DNA of 64,000 nucleotides, taken from NCBI GenBank assembly GCA_965230265.1, contig OZ245999.1, forward strand, positions 2,108,001-2,172,000, in the 5' to 3' direction. The notes beneath the pieces were generated by a model, which was not told where the DNA came from, made no database searches, and saw only the letters and a list, made by a program, of their open reading frames with translations. This DNA is from JAJFKX01 sp965230265. Lineage in GTDB: Bacteria; Pseudomonadota; Gammaproteobacteria; Xanthomonadales; Wenzhouxiangellaceae. Positions 25,560 to 33,385 of the stretch are shown here, piece after piece. The first letter of the stretch is position 1; every line of letters begins with the position of its first letter. The position numbers and the translations under genes were made by a program.

Positions 25560-26006
25560 TTATTGCAAAGCGGCAATACACTCAATTTCCACCCTCGCAT
25601 TTAACGCAAGCCCATTGACCCCAACAGCCGAGCGCGCCGGTTTGTTATTAGGGAAAAACGTAACATAAACCTCATTCATCGCCCCCCACTCTGCCATATC
25701 GGCCAAAAACACTGTGCACTTAACCATGTTATCCATGCTGGCACCGTAACGCTCTGCAGCCGCTTTAATGTGCTCCATCGCCTGCCTGGTTTCGCCCTGA
25801 ATGCCACCCTCTGCCAGATCACGGGTGCCGGCTATATTGCCAAGCTTGCCTGCGAGAAATAGCAAATTACCCACTTGCACCGCATCTGAAAAAGGCAAAC
25901 TGCCATCAGTACCGGGCACCGGGTGAAATTTTATCGAAGGCTTGTCACCAGCCAGTGCTGGTAAACCCACTATCAGTAACATCAAAAAAATCAATCTACG
26001 CGACAT
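25560..26006 (-). CDS. Exported RidA (YjgF/UK114) family protein
   Basis: 148 aa. A signal peptide (RRLIFLMLLIVGLPALAG, about 19 residues) precedes a full RidA domain with 'PFSDAVQVGNLLFLAGKLG', 'QAMEHIKAAAERYGASMDNMVKCTVFLADM' and 'NKPARSAVGVNGLALNARVEIECIA' (the Arg of the active site is in the last block). Cytoplasmic RidA hydrolyses reactive enamine/imine intermediates; an exported version beside a dehydrogenase suggests clearing a reactive product in the periplasm. RBS GGAG. Third gene of the 28333-to-25560 operon, 27 nt after the GMC gene. Confidence 0.9.
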   Translation of the reverse strand: MSRRLIFLMLLIVGLPALAGDKPSIKFHPVPGTDGSLPFSDAVQVGNLLFLAGKLGNIAGTRDLAEGGIQGETRQAMEHIKAAAERYGASMDNMVKCTVFLADMAEWGAMNEVYVTFFPNNKPARSAVGVNGLALNARVEIECIAALQ

Positions 26007-26033
26007 GGTTTTCTCCGTTGAATGTTCAATTGC

Positions 26034-27704
26034 CTAAGCCGATTTTAACGCACCTGCTCTAGCCGTTTTAATTAAATGATCGGCTGCACGAAAGGCCAGC
26101 GCCTGTATGGTCATGGTCGGTTGGCCACGCCCTGATGTCACCAGACTGCTGCCATCGCACAAATATAAGTTAGCTACTTCATGCGTTTGATGCCATGGAT
26201 TAATCACAGACTCATCAGCATCGTTGCCCATGCGGCAGGTTCCTAGCAAGTGCGCACCTATATTTTGCGGAACAACCGGCGTGGTCCACACTTTTTCTGC
26301 ACCAGCAGCTTCCAGTATTTCTACCGACTTTTTCTGCATAAACTGCGCCATGGCCATATCATCAGGGTGATCATTGTAGGTCAAACGCATGGCTGCGCGT
26401 CCCCATTGGTCCTTATGTTCCGGATCAAGACTGACATTGTTCGATTCCATCGCCAAAGAGGTGGAATTACCCAAAACCGCCATGGTGCGCAAATAATAAT
26501 CTGACAGCATATGCTTATATTCTGCCCCCCAGGTTGGTGCATCTGGTGGTAAACCGCCCATGGCGTACAAAATGGGATAAGCCTGTAAAAACGGCCGCGC
26601 ATCAATACCGCCACCACCATAAAAGCCACGCTTGGGATCACTGTTATAAAAGTCCATCACAATACGCGTCACCTGGACACTTTTATATTCATTCAATGGA
26701 TGGCTAAACAGCCCATGAGTAGAACTATGACCATTGAACATCAAATATTTACCCACTTTGCCACTGCCATTGGCCAGGCCATCAGGGAATTTTGATGATT
26801 CTGATAACAATAACAGGCGCGGGGTTTCTGCACCATTGGCTGCAACTATGACCACTTTGGCTTTTTGCGCCTGCTCATTGCCATCCGCATCGCGGTATAC
26901 CACTTCATTCACCAGCCCCTGATTGTTGGTTTCCAACCGGGTAACCGTTGACAGCGGGCGGATTTCGCAATGCCCTGTGGCTTCGGCTTGCGGAATCATG
27001 GTGGACAAAGTGGATGATTTGGCGTTGACCTCACAACCAAAGCCCATACAAAAACCGCAATGGATACAACCAGGCCGCCCATTGTGAGGCTGGGACAAGA
27101 TCGCCATCGGTGCAGGTTGAGGGTTCAAACCCAATGCTTTGGCCCCTTTTTCCAATAGTACACCCGAAGATTTTACTGGCAGCGGCGGCACAGGATAAGG
27201 CTTGGAACGATGCGGCTCGTCAGGGCCAGGCACACCTGATACACCGATATCCCAATCCACTTTGGTGTAATAAGGTTCCAGATCATCATAACTGATGGGC
27301 CAATCAGAAAAGCCAGTACCAGTGATACCGCCCAGCAGGCTTTTTTCCTTAAAATCCACCGGCCGGAAACGCCAGAAATTACCAGTAAAATGTGCACTGC
27401 TGCCACCGACCATACGGGCAAAGAATGCTGGTGGTGGTTGATCCTGCACTTGTGCGGTCTCGCTTTGCAGGCGCCGAAAAGTCTGTGGATCGCCCTTGGT
27501 AGCGCCACTAAGCAATTCATTTTGGAAAATGACCGAGTACTCATCGTGCGTAAAATCATGCGCCTTAAGATAGGGCCCTTGCTCCAGCACCACCACATCC
27601 AGACCGGCCTGTGATAACTCACGTGCCAATACCCCACCAGCCGCACCCGAGCCAACAATGACAAAATCTACCGCTTTGCGGGTTGGAAAAGTGACAGCGT
27701 TCAT
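26034..27704 (-). CDS. GMC family oxidoreductase, gluconate 2-dehydrogenase large-subunit type
   Basis: 556 aa. FAD-binding N-terminus 'VDFVIVGSGAAGGVLARELSQAGLDVVVLEQG'; C-terminal 'GAHLLGTCRMG' and 'YLCDGSSLVTSGRGQPTMTIQALAFRAADHL' with the active-site His. Cys-rich 'GCIHCGFCMGFGCEVNAKSS' around residue 210 resembles the Fe-S/loop region of gluconate/sorbitol dehydrogenase large subunits. It has no export signal, which fits co-export with the Tat-targeted small subunit encoded just upstream (4-nt ATGA overlap). Oxidises an alcohol or sugar; substrate unknown. Confidence 0.93.
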   Translation of the reverse strand: MNAVTFPTRKAVDFVIVGSGAAGGVLARELSQAGLDVVVLEQGPYLKAHDFTHDEYSVIFQNELLSGATKGDPQTFRRLQSETAQVQDQPPPAFFARMVGGSSAHFTGNFWRFRPVDFKEKSLLGGITGTGFSDWPISYDDLEPYYTKVDWDIGVSGVPGPDEPHRSKPYPVPPLPVKSSGVLLEKGAKALGLNPQPAPMAILSQPHNGRPGCIHCGFCMGFGCEVNAKSSTLSTMIPQAEATGHCEIRPLSTVTRLETNNQGLVNEVVYRDADGNEQAQKAKVVIVAANGAETPRLLLLSESSKFPDGLANGSGKVGKYLMFNGHSSTHGLFSHPLNEYKSVQVTRIVMDFYNSDPKRGFYGGGGIDARPFLQAYPILYAMGGLPPDAPTWGAEYKHMLSDYYLRTMAVLGNSTSLAMESNNVSLDPEHKDQWGRAAMRLTYNDHPDDMAMAQFMQKKSVEILEAAGAEKVWTTPVVPQNIGAHLLGTCRMGNDADESVINPWHQTHEVANLYLCDGSSLVTSGRGQPTMTIQALAFRAADHLIKTARAGALKSA

Positions 27705-28333
27705 ACACTTTCTCCATCGTTTGTCTGTTGCTTGTTGTATTCGGCATCGTAGTGCCCAAAGGGCGGCTGCCAGGCATGCTGATGATTAAAACCGAGCAAC
27801 TCCCAGCCAATGTTGTTTTTATTGCCGCCGTAGCGGCTCATTGCAAACATCCCAACCAGTGTTAAAAACCGCATCAACCCAAAACCACCGGTGTTTTGCT
27901 GTTCGGTCAGAATTTGCTGTTGCGCGGTATCATCCAGTTGATGGAATGCAGCGCCACTCTGTCGTCTGTCTGCTGCCGTATCCAGTTCAGCCATCCAGGC
28001 GTTTAATGGTTCAACCGCAAAGCTGGCTTGTGCGCCAAGCATCTGGTCAAAAAAATTAACCACACCGGCTTCGCGGGCACCAGGCGTATCAGTCGTCGGT
28101 AATATTTGTGCACTGATAGCATCCAGATTGGCCGCCTGCCACGGATTGAGCAGCTGATAGGCCTGCTGCTGTTGAATAACTTCACTGGCTTGCTCTGCCG
28201 CTGCCAGGCAATCGATCCAATGGGTACTTAACCAGCCAGTCAGTGAAAACCCCGCAACAGCGGCAGAGCCCTGTTGAAGAAACTGGCGTCGCGTTGATGC
28301 TTTTGTTGGCCCGGGTTTATTGTTCTTATGCAT
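27701..28333 (-). CDS. Gluconate 2-dehydrogenase subunit 3-like protein, Tat-exported
   Basis: 210 aa. Twin-arginine signal 'STRRQFLQQGSAAVAGFSLTGWL' (residues 14-36). The rest matches the helical gluconate 2-dehydrogenase subunit 3 family: 'AANLDAISAQILPTTDTPGAREAGVVNFFDQML' and 'LMRFLTLVGMFAMSRYGGNKNNIGWELLGFNH'. It should escort the FAD subunit through Tat as a heterodimer. First gene of the operon, with a GGAG ribosome binding site. A cytochrome c subunit, usual third partner in gluconate dehydrogenases, is not present here; RidA takes that place. Confidence 0.9.
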   Translation of the reverse strand: MHKNNKPGPTKASTRRQFLQQGSAAVAGFSLTGWLSTHWIDCLAAAEQASEVIQQQQAYQLLNPWQAANLDAISAQILPTTDTPGAREAGVVNFFDQMLGAQASFAVEPLNAWMAELDTAADRRQSGAAFHQLDDTAQQQILTEQQNTGGFGLMRFLTLVGMFAMSRYGGNKNNIGWELLGFNHQHAWQPPFGHYDAEYNKQQTNDGESV

Positions 28334-28502
28334 ACTGTCTACTCCTCACCCCACCATGATCATATCACCCGCTGGCACGAACAAAACCACAGCCTGTCGA
28401 TGCAAAACCGTTATCCATCCATATATCAACGATTAACAGACTGATCGTTACGCTTTTGATAACATTCCTACTCCCCTTTGCAGTGACCCATACTCGAACC
28501 AC

Positions 28503-28886
28503 ATGACCGATAACGAAATACAACAACTGAACGTTTTTGGTGAACCACTCAATGATTGCAGTTGCCAACCCATGACCGGCTGGTATCGTGACGGCCGCTG
28601 CGCAACCGATGAGCATGACCATGGATTGCACACGGTGTGTATCCGGGCAACCGAAGAATTTTTGGCCTTTTCTAAAGCCAAAGGCAATGATTTGTCCACA
28701 CCCATACCAGAGTTCGGTTTCCCCGGGCTGCAGCCGGGCGATCAATGGTGTTTATGCGCGACACGCTGGCAGGAGGCTTTGCTCGCCGGCAAAGCACCGC
28801 GGGTCATACTCGGCTCCACACATATCCGCTCGTTGTCTGTGATTGACCTGGCAGACTTAAAAAAGCATGCGCTGGATTTAGCCTAA
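28503..28886 (+). CDS. DUF2237 family protein
   Basis: 127 aa, nearly textbook DUF2237: 'NVFGEPLNDCSCQPMTGWYRDGRCATDEHDHGLHTVCIRATEEFLAFSKAKGNDLSTPIPEFGFPGLQPGDQWCLCATRW'. Contains six conserved-looking Cys in the usual places. Cytoplasmic, no known activity. Divergent from the gluconate dehydrogenase-like operon; a long minus frame over the same bases (28365-28745) is its shadow. Confidence 0.93.
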   Translation: MTDNEIQQLNVFGEPLNDCSCQPMTGWYRDGRCATDEHDHGLHTVCIRATEEFLAFSKAKGNDLSTPIPEFGFPGLQPGDQWCLCATRWQEALLAGKAPRVILGSTHIRSLSVIDLADLKKHALDLA

Positions 28887-28950
28887 CCGACCAGTTTAAG
28901 CGCAGCCGTTAATCAACGGACTCTCATACAGATGGACTGGTAACACTATT

Positions 28951-28986
28951 GTCGGCTTACGAGCCAATGACGCTAAGCCGACCTAC
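28951..28986 (-). repeat. Single REP unit
   Basis: One reverse unit with its GTAG end at 28983-28986, one base from the stop codon of the minus-strand gene that ends at 28988. A possible decayed partner near 28885-28915 is too divergent to call. Confidence 0.8.
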
Positions 28987-28987
28987 A

Positions 28988-30220
28988 TTATTGTTTAACG
29001 TCAAAGGTTAAACCCGCATTTTTTTGTAACCGATCCAGTAAAACGTCTCCCAACGCTGAAGAAGGTGTCCAGAAACCACCTGGTTTTTCCGATTTGGGCA
29101 GTTGCGATAACGCCACTGCAGCTTCGCTGATCATCTTGCAGGTGGAACCATAACCGGGATCACGGTCGCCGCTGACCGAACCTCGCAGTTCCTGCCCATC
29201 CGCCGTTTTACCCCACAACAATAATTTAAAGAAACCCGATTCACGTTCCTGCTGATTGGGCCCTTCACCTGGTGCCGGCAATACAAATTTCTTCAATAAC
29301 GCTTTGGTGGGCGCAAAAGCCGCACCTAACAAAAAGGCCCCCATCCCCAATGATGTGGTTATCGCCCGCAGTCGCCCTGCTCCTCCCTTGCCCATCAAGG
29401 TCGCTTCGTCATAAATAAACTCATTGCTATATGGATAACCCATTAACGCATTACTGCGATTGACAATGCGGGTATTGATGGCTGCCATCACAAACGGTGC
29501 CGTCCAGGCCTTAAAGTCTTGATCAAAATGCGGCCCGCCAACGTAGGGCTGGCGCGGACCTTTACGCCCCTCTGGCGGACAAATTGAATACGGGTTTTTC
29601 AATATACTGGCCACCGCCGGGTCTTTTTTGGCCTGCTCGCCAATATGCATCATGCTGGCATAAGTGCCCCCGCTTAATCCGCCTTTGGCAGCTTTGACTC
29701 TTAATTTGACACGCTGCAGAGGCTGGTCAAACTTTTGCATGGCTGTCTGCTGTAAATACCACACCCCCATGTCAGATGGAATCGAGTCAAAGCCGCAACA
29801 GTGAACAATTCGCGCCTCACTGCTACTGGCTGCAGCGCTGTACTGATCGAGCATGGCACGCATCCATGGTACTTCACCGGTGAGATCACAATAATCTGTG
29901 CCTGCTGCTATGCAGGCAGCCACTAACTCAGAGCCATACAAGGCATACGGACCAACCGTTGTCAGTAAAACGCGTGTCTGGCTGACCAGTGCATCCAGTG
30001 ACTGTCGATCTTTACTATCAGCAACCAACAACGGAATATCCGCTGCCTGCTCACCCAGTTGTGCCTGTATCTGTTGTAGCTTTTCCTGGCTGCGCCCAGC
30101 CATGGCCCATTTGATAGCCTTACCAGCGCCATATTGCTTCAATAAATACTCTGCCACCAGTTGCCCGGTGAAGCCAGTTGCGCCCCATACGATGATGTCG
30201 AAGTTTTGTTGCTTGCTCAT
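28988..30220 (-). CDS. Saccharopine dehydrogenase-like NAD(P)-binding protein
   Basis: 410 aa. N-terminal Rossmann fold 'FDIIVWGATGFTGQLVAEYLLKQYG', then 'WAMAGRSQEKLQQ', 'VLLTTVGPYALYGSELVAACIAAGTDYCDLTGE' and 'IVHCCGFDSIPSDMGVW'. This pattern is that of the trans-acting enoyl reductase / saccharopine dehydrogenase-like (SCCPDH) group, not of lysine-pathway saccharopine dehydrogenase. A hydrophobic stretch (about residues 285-305) may bind membrane. Substrate unknown; lipid-related reductase is the usual guess for the group. Monocistronic. Confidence 0.88.
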   Translation of the reverse strand: MSKQQNFDIIVWGATGFTGQLVAEYLLKQYGAGKAIKWAMAGRSQEKLQQIQAQLGEQAADIPLLVADSKDRQSLDALVSQTRVLLTTVGPYALYGSELVAACIAAGTDYCDLTGEVPWMRAMLDQYSAAASSSEARIVHCCGFDSIPSDMGVWYLQQTAMQKFDQPLQRVKLRVKAAKGGLSGGTYASMMHIGEQAKKDPAVASILKNPYSICPPEGRKGPRQPYVGGPHFDQDFKAWTAPFVMAAINTRIVNRSNALMGYPYSNEFIYDEATLMGKGGAGRLRAITTSLGMGAFLLGAAFAPTKALLKKFVLPAPGEGPNQQERESGFFKLLLWGKTADGQELRGSVSGDRDPGYGSTCKMISEAAVALSQLPKSEKPGGFWTPSSALGDVLLDRLQKNAGLTFDVKQ

Positions 30221-30360
30221 GGTGTTATCAATTGAGTAAATTAAATGGCACTATAGCAGTGATTAAGTGATGTTTTGCCCCAATATTATATTGAGCCATC
30301 AAAAGCTGAAAGATTTATAATCACCATACACTGATCAACCTATAGCAAGCTCAAGCGATT

Positions 30361-31176
30361 ATGCAAAAACTCAATGTCGGTGGTGTGCCGGAACACTTTA
30401 ATCTTCCCTGGCGCTTGACCATAGAGTCGGGTGAGTTCGATACCCCCAGCCTAATGGCACGCTGGCAGGATTATCCTGCCGGTACCGGTGCGATGGTAGC
30501 AGCGTTGAATAGTGGTGAACTGGATATTGCCATACTGGTCACCGAAGGTGCAGTTGCTGCCCGGCAAAAACCTGAGTGCCACTTCGACATCCTCAGTTTC
30601 TACACCACCAGCCCACTGTTGTGGGGTATGCATGTTCCAGCAGCATCAGAAATTCAATGCGAACAGGATTTTCGCGGACTGCGCTATGCCATTAGCCGAT
30701 ACGGCTCAGGTTCTCATATAATGGCGCAGGTACATGCTAAAAAAATGGGGTGGCCGCCGGATGAAATTGAATTTGTATTGATCGAAGACCTGGATGGCGC
30801 CAGGCTGGCTTTTCAGGAACGGCGGGCAGAGGTTTTCTTCTGGGAACACTACACCACCAAACCTTATGTGGATAACGGCGAATTTCGCTGGCTGGGTGAT
30901 TTTCCACCCCCCTGGCCAGGGTTTGTGGTTTGCATTAACCGAAATACCCGAAAAAAACACGATACGCTAATCGAAAAGCTGCTGGTGAGCGTATTGAACC
31001 GGGCACAACAACTGAAGCAATCAACCAAGACCGCTGCTTTAATTGCTGATCGCTATCAGCTCAATATTGAAGACGTCGAAGAATGGCTGGGCACCACACA
31101 GTGGTCACGCCAACAACACCTTGATCAACAAATACTGGCCACTGTGACTGATGCCATCAATCTAGGAAACTTCTGA
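30361..31176 (+). CDS. Periplasmic-binding-like protein without signal peptide
   Basis: 271 aa. The fold is that of substrate-binding proteins (NMT1/SsuA-like): 'GAMVAALNSGELDIAILVTEGAVAA', 'FRGLRYAISRYGSGSHIMAQVHAKKMGW', 'DLDGARLAFQERRAEVFFWEHYTTKPYVDNGEFRWLGDFPPPWPGFVV'. No signal peptide and no transporter genes nearby, so it likely acts in the cytoplasm as a small-molecule-binding or enzyme-like protein. Start at ATG 30361 without a clear RBS. Family call good, ligand unknown. Confidence 0.8.
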   Translation: MQKLNVGGVPEHFNLPWRLTIESGEFDTPSLMARWQDYPAGTGAMVAALNSGELDIAILVTEGAVAARQKPECHFDILSFYTTSPLLWGMHVPAASEIQCEQDFRGLRYAISRYGSGSHIMAQVHAKKMGWPPDEIEFVLIEDLDGARLAFQERRAEVFFWEHYTTKPYVDNGEFRWLGDFPPPWPGFVVCINRNTRKKHDTLIEKLLVSVLNRAQQLKQSTKTAALIADRYQLNIEDVEEWLGTTQWSRQQHLDQQILATVTDAINLGNF

Positions 31177-31203
31177 TTTCCCTCACCATGGCGGCGTTGT
31201 TGC

Positions 31204-31389
31204 TCAATCAATCACTGACAACCCATACACTAACTCTGTTAGCTCATCGATGGTTTGCATCAACTCATGCAGCAATGGGCCGTCCGCATCAAACAAGGCT
31301 TGCTCGTATTGACTGATCAGTGCCAGATTAAATTGTCTATCCTGGCTTTGATGATCTTGGCATGCATTAACCTGCTTTTCTGAGATCAC
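31204..31389 (-). CDS. Small hypothetical protein coupled to the wHTH gene
   Basis: 61 aa. Starts with GTG at 31389, preceded by GGGGT at 6-7 nt; overlaps the 3' end of the upstream wHTH gene by 23 nt. Acidic, helical ('LALISQYEQALFDADGPLLHELMQTIDELTELVYGLS'). No family recognised. It could be a partner of the wHTH/nucleotidyltransferase-like protein, as two-gene modules of this kind are common. Confidence 0.5.
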   Translation of the reverse strand: MISEKQVNACQDHQSQDRQFNLALISQYEQALFDADGPLLHELMQTIDELTELVYGLSVID

Positions 31390-31984
31390 TCTGCACCCCT
31401 TTTATCCATATTTTCGGTTTATGCATCATTTGTGACGGCAGCAGTTGACCGGTTATGCCCATACCGTTGTGCTTTTCTGCCTGGGTGATCGATGCCTGTG
31501 GTGGGTTAATCACATTTAGCTGAATGGCGTGCGCCAGCCTATCTTCTGCATGGCCCAGCAATGACATCAATTGATACTCATTGATAGATTGTGAAATAAC
31601 CAGCAGATTGATGGCTTGTTTTGTCTGCGTCACATTGGCTGCGTGCGGACCATAAACCAGTGCCACTTCTATTTTATCCAGTAGTGGTTGCAAAGTCGTT
31701 TCCAGCACATCGCCAATACCCGATGTTTTACGCACAATGCTGAGTAATTCTGTATAGATTGCACAGCAAGGATTGGCCTGATAATGGTTTTGATTACCAT
31801 TTTTTTGGAAACTAAGAATATCTGCCTGCACCATTCGATCCAACTCACGCTTGATGGTGGCTACCCCCATTCCGGTTGAGCGCAAAATCTCATTGGTATA
31901 AAAGCTTCTTGCAGGCTGTGCGTACAACAAACCAAGCACACTTTGCTGAGTGCGGCTAAACAATGCATCGGCAAGCTTACTCAT
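31367..31984 (-). CDS. Winged-HTH protein with degenerate nucleotidyltransferase-like domain
   Basis: 205 aa. N-terminal winged helix (about residues 1-75: LFSRTQQSVLGLLYAQPARSFYTNEILRSTGMGVATIKRELDRMVQADIL). This is followed by what looks like the MNT-type nucleotidyltransferase fold ('IEVALVYGPHAAN'), where active members read GS...D-x-D. Here the GS is GP and both Asp of the DxD are gone (QAINLLVI), so it should be catalytically dead. Proteins with this pairing are normally annotated as transcriptional regulators. A perfect inverted repeat lies 50-70 bp upstream of its start. Followed by the overlapping 61-aa gene. Confidence 0.78.
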   Translation of the reverse strand: MSKLADALFSRTQQSVLGLLYAQPARSFYTNEILRSTGMGVATIKRELDRMVQADILSFQKNGNQNHYQANPCCAIYTELLSIVRKTSGIGDVLETTLQPLLDKIEVALVYGPHAANVTQTKQAINLLVISQSINEYQLMSLLGHAEDRLAHAIQLNVINPPQASITQAEKHNGMGITGQLLPSQMMHKPKIWIKGVQSDLRKAG

Positions 31985-32036
31985 TATCGCCAGACTGAGT
32001 TACACAAACATAGATCATTCATATAACATGAACTAT

Positions 32037-32055
32037 CATTCATATTTGATGAATG
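32037..32055. promoter_or_regulatory. Inverted repeat upstream of the wHTH gene
   Basis: CATTCAT (32037-32043), 5 nt, ATGAATG (32049-32055), perfect 7-bp arms. The surrounding 40 bp contain more ATTCAT/ATGAAC-like words. Likely operator of the divergent or downstream wHTH gene. Confidence 0.5.
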
Positions 32056-32156
32056 TTTCTTTGCGACAAAATGAGCTAATAAATCAAAGCTGGCTATACC
32101 GCTGCCACATAACCCCGATTCGCCATATAACACTGGCATTGATAAAGCTCCCCTGT

Positions 32157-32339
32157 TTATTCACTGTGTTGTTCACTGTCTTGTTTTCGTTGTTGATAAA
32201 TTTCTTCACGGTATATCGGAATCTTCTGGTCCGCTTCAAAACCCAGACGAATTTGATTGCCAATCATTTCAATAACCGAAATGCGAATGTCATCTCCAAT
32301 ATAAATCGTCTCATGTTTACGGCGCGATAGTATTAGCAT
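32157..32339 (-). CDS. csrA: Carbon storage regulator CsrA
   Basis: 60 aa; full CsrA/RsmA match: 'MLILSRRKHETIYIGDDIRISVIEMIGNQIRLGFEAD' with the RNA-binding Leu4/Arg44-type residues (RR near 6-7 and the 'IYREEIY' helix). Dimeric RNA-binding regulator that blocks or stabilises target mRNAs at GGA motifs. RBS GGAG. Not next to alaS or a tRNA-Ser, where the housekeeping copy usually lies, so it may be an extra paralogue. Divergent from xre1, sharing a 150-bp control region. Confidence 0.95.
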   Translation of the reverse strand: MLILSRRKHETIYIGDDIRISVIEMIGNQIRLGFEADQKIPIYREEIYQQRKQDSEQHSE

Positions 32340-32430
32340 GCATGTGCTCCCTTTAAACCTTTGCCCTGATCAAACGCCCGATGTTTTATCTTCGGGCCAC
32401 CATCAGTATTTGAAAAAGAAAATCCTAAAA

Positions 32431-32489
32431 TGGGATATTGAACATCTTATCCTAGGTTGGGATATTTCTCAAATCAGTGGAAATATCCA
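32431..32489 (+). promoter_or_regulatory. Operator array upstream of first XRE gene
   Basis: TGGGATA at 32431, TATCCTAG at 32448 and TTGGGATATTT at 32457-32467, then AAATATCCA at 32481-32489 touching the start codon. These make nested inverted repeats of the word TGGGATA. The same array with the same 17-bp step precedes the second XRE gene. Confidence 0.75.
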
Positions 32490-32777
32490 ATGGCCAATAA
32501 ACCCTGGGACCCGAAGCAGCAGGCTTTTCGGGACGCATTAAGGGAGTTGCGCTTCAACAGGGGTTTAAAGCAGCAACAGCTGGGGGATATGCTGGGCAAA
32601 AAGCAAAGCTATATTTCTAAATACGAAAACGGCGAACGAAAGCTGGGTTACCTGGAAGTTCTGGAAATTCTGGAAGCCTGTGAAAACACCGTACAGGAAT
32701 TTCAGGCGCTGTACCAAAGCAAAGTCGCTGAAATACAAGCCGAATATACTTTCAAAAAGCGTAAACCAAAAAAATAA
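32490..32777 (+). CDS. XRE-family HTH regulator (first of tandem pair)
   Basis: 95 aa from the ATG at 32490 (MANKPWDPKQQAF); the frame extends to 32457 but that part overlaps the operators. Cro/C1-type helix-turn-helix at about residues 14-70: 'LRELRFNRGLKQQQLGDMLGKKQSYISKYENGERKLGYLEVLEILEAC'. The C-terminus is a basic tail (KKRKPKK). About 60% identical to the next gene by eye and preceded by the same operators, so the two probably arose by duplication and cross-regulate. Short for a phage repressor; no ligand domain. Confidence 0.9.
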   Translation: MANKPWDPKQQAFRDALRELRFNRGLKQQQLGDMLGKKQSYISKYENGERKLGYLEVLEILEACENTVQEFQALYQSKVAEIQAEYTFKKRKPKK

Positions 32778-32872
32778 TTGGCTGCTGAGTCTGTAAGTAC
32801 CTGATCAAGTTAGTCATTGGCAGCAGACTTTAAGACTCAACCACACCAGCGCCAACAATCAACATTCCAAAA

Positions 32873-32925
32873 TGGGATACCGGTTACCTCATCCTAGATT
32901 GGGATATTCCTTTGCCGATAGGAAT
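32873..32925 (+). promoter_or_regulatory. Operator array upstream of second XRE gene
   Basis: TGGGATA at 32873, ATCCTAG at 32891 and TTGGGATATTCC at 32899-32910, with GGAAT at 32921-32925 completing an inverted repeat. Spacing between the first two boxes is the same as in the array at 32431. Confidence 0.75.
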
Positions 32926-32930
32926 GCCCC

Positions 32931-33224
32931 ATGGCCAACAAGCCCTGGAAAACCGAACACCTTGCACTACAAATGGCTCTCAGGCAGTTGCGTCAATATA
33001 ACCAACTGACGCAAAAACAATTGGCCCAGCTCATTGGAAAAAATCAAAACTACATTTCCAAATGCGAGCGTGGTGAACGCAAGGTGGGCTATATAGAAGC
33101 CTTGGAAATCATGCAGGCCTGTGGCAGCACGGCACAGGACTTTCAGACACTGTATGAAACCAAAGTGGCAGAAACCAGAGCAAAATATACCTATCGCTTG
33201 AAAAAGCCAAAACAATCAGCTTAG
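32931..33224 (+). CDS. XRE-family HTH regulator (second of tandem pair)
   Basis: 97 aa, starting MANKPWKTEH, with the HTH 'LRQLRQYNQLTQKQLAQLIGKNQNYISKCERGERKVGYIEALEIMQAC'. Paralogue of the gene at 32490: same opening, same 'GERK(L/V)GY(L/I)EALEI' recognition region, same basic tail (LKKPKQ). It has its own copy of the operator array, so it is probably transcribed separately rather than as an operon. A strong hairpin lies 45 nt downstream. Confidence 0.9.
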   Translation: MANKPWKTEHLALQMALRQLRQYNQLTQKQLAQLIGKNQNYISKCERGERKVGYIEALEIMQACGSTAQDFQTLYETKVAETRAKYTYRLKKPKQSA

Positions 33225-33269
33225 CGGCTTATCGAGTTCAAATATTTGTCATCAGACACCCTATAATTT

Positions 33270-33304
33270 GGGCCTGCCAGATACGTGCCCTACCTGGCAG
33301 GCCC
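33270..33304. terminator. Long hairpin between convergent genes
   Basis: GGGCCTGCCAG (33270-33280) and CTGGCAGGCCC (33294-33304), a perfect 11-bp stem with a 13-nt loop. It has only a weak T-run on either side but sits where a bidirectional terminator is expected, between the second XRE gene and the convergent secreted protein gene. Confidence 0.65.
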
Positions 33305-33385
33305 AGTTTGCTTGACTCACCAGCAGAATCAAGACTTTTAGCAACAGCGCGTACAAAGTTCAGATGAATGGCTGCTATGACTCAA

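Noticed and set aside
28365..28745. 126-aa minus ORF
   Set aside because: Shadow of the clear DUF2237 gene on the other strand.
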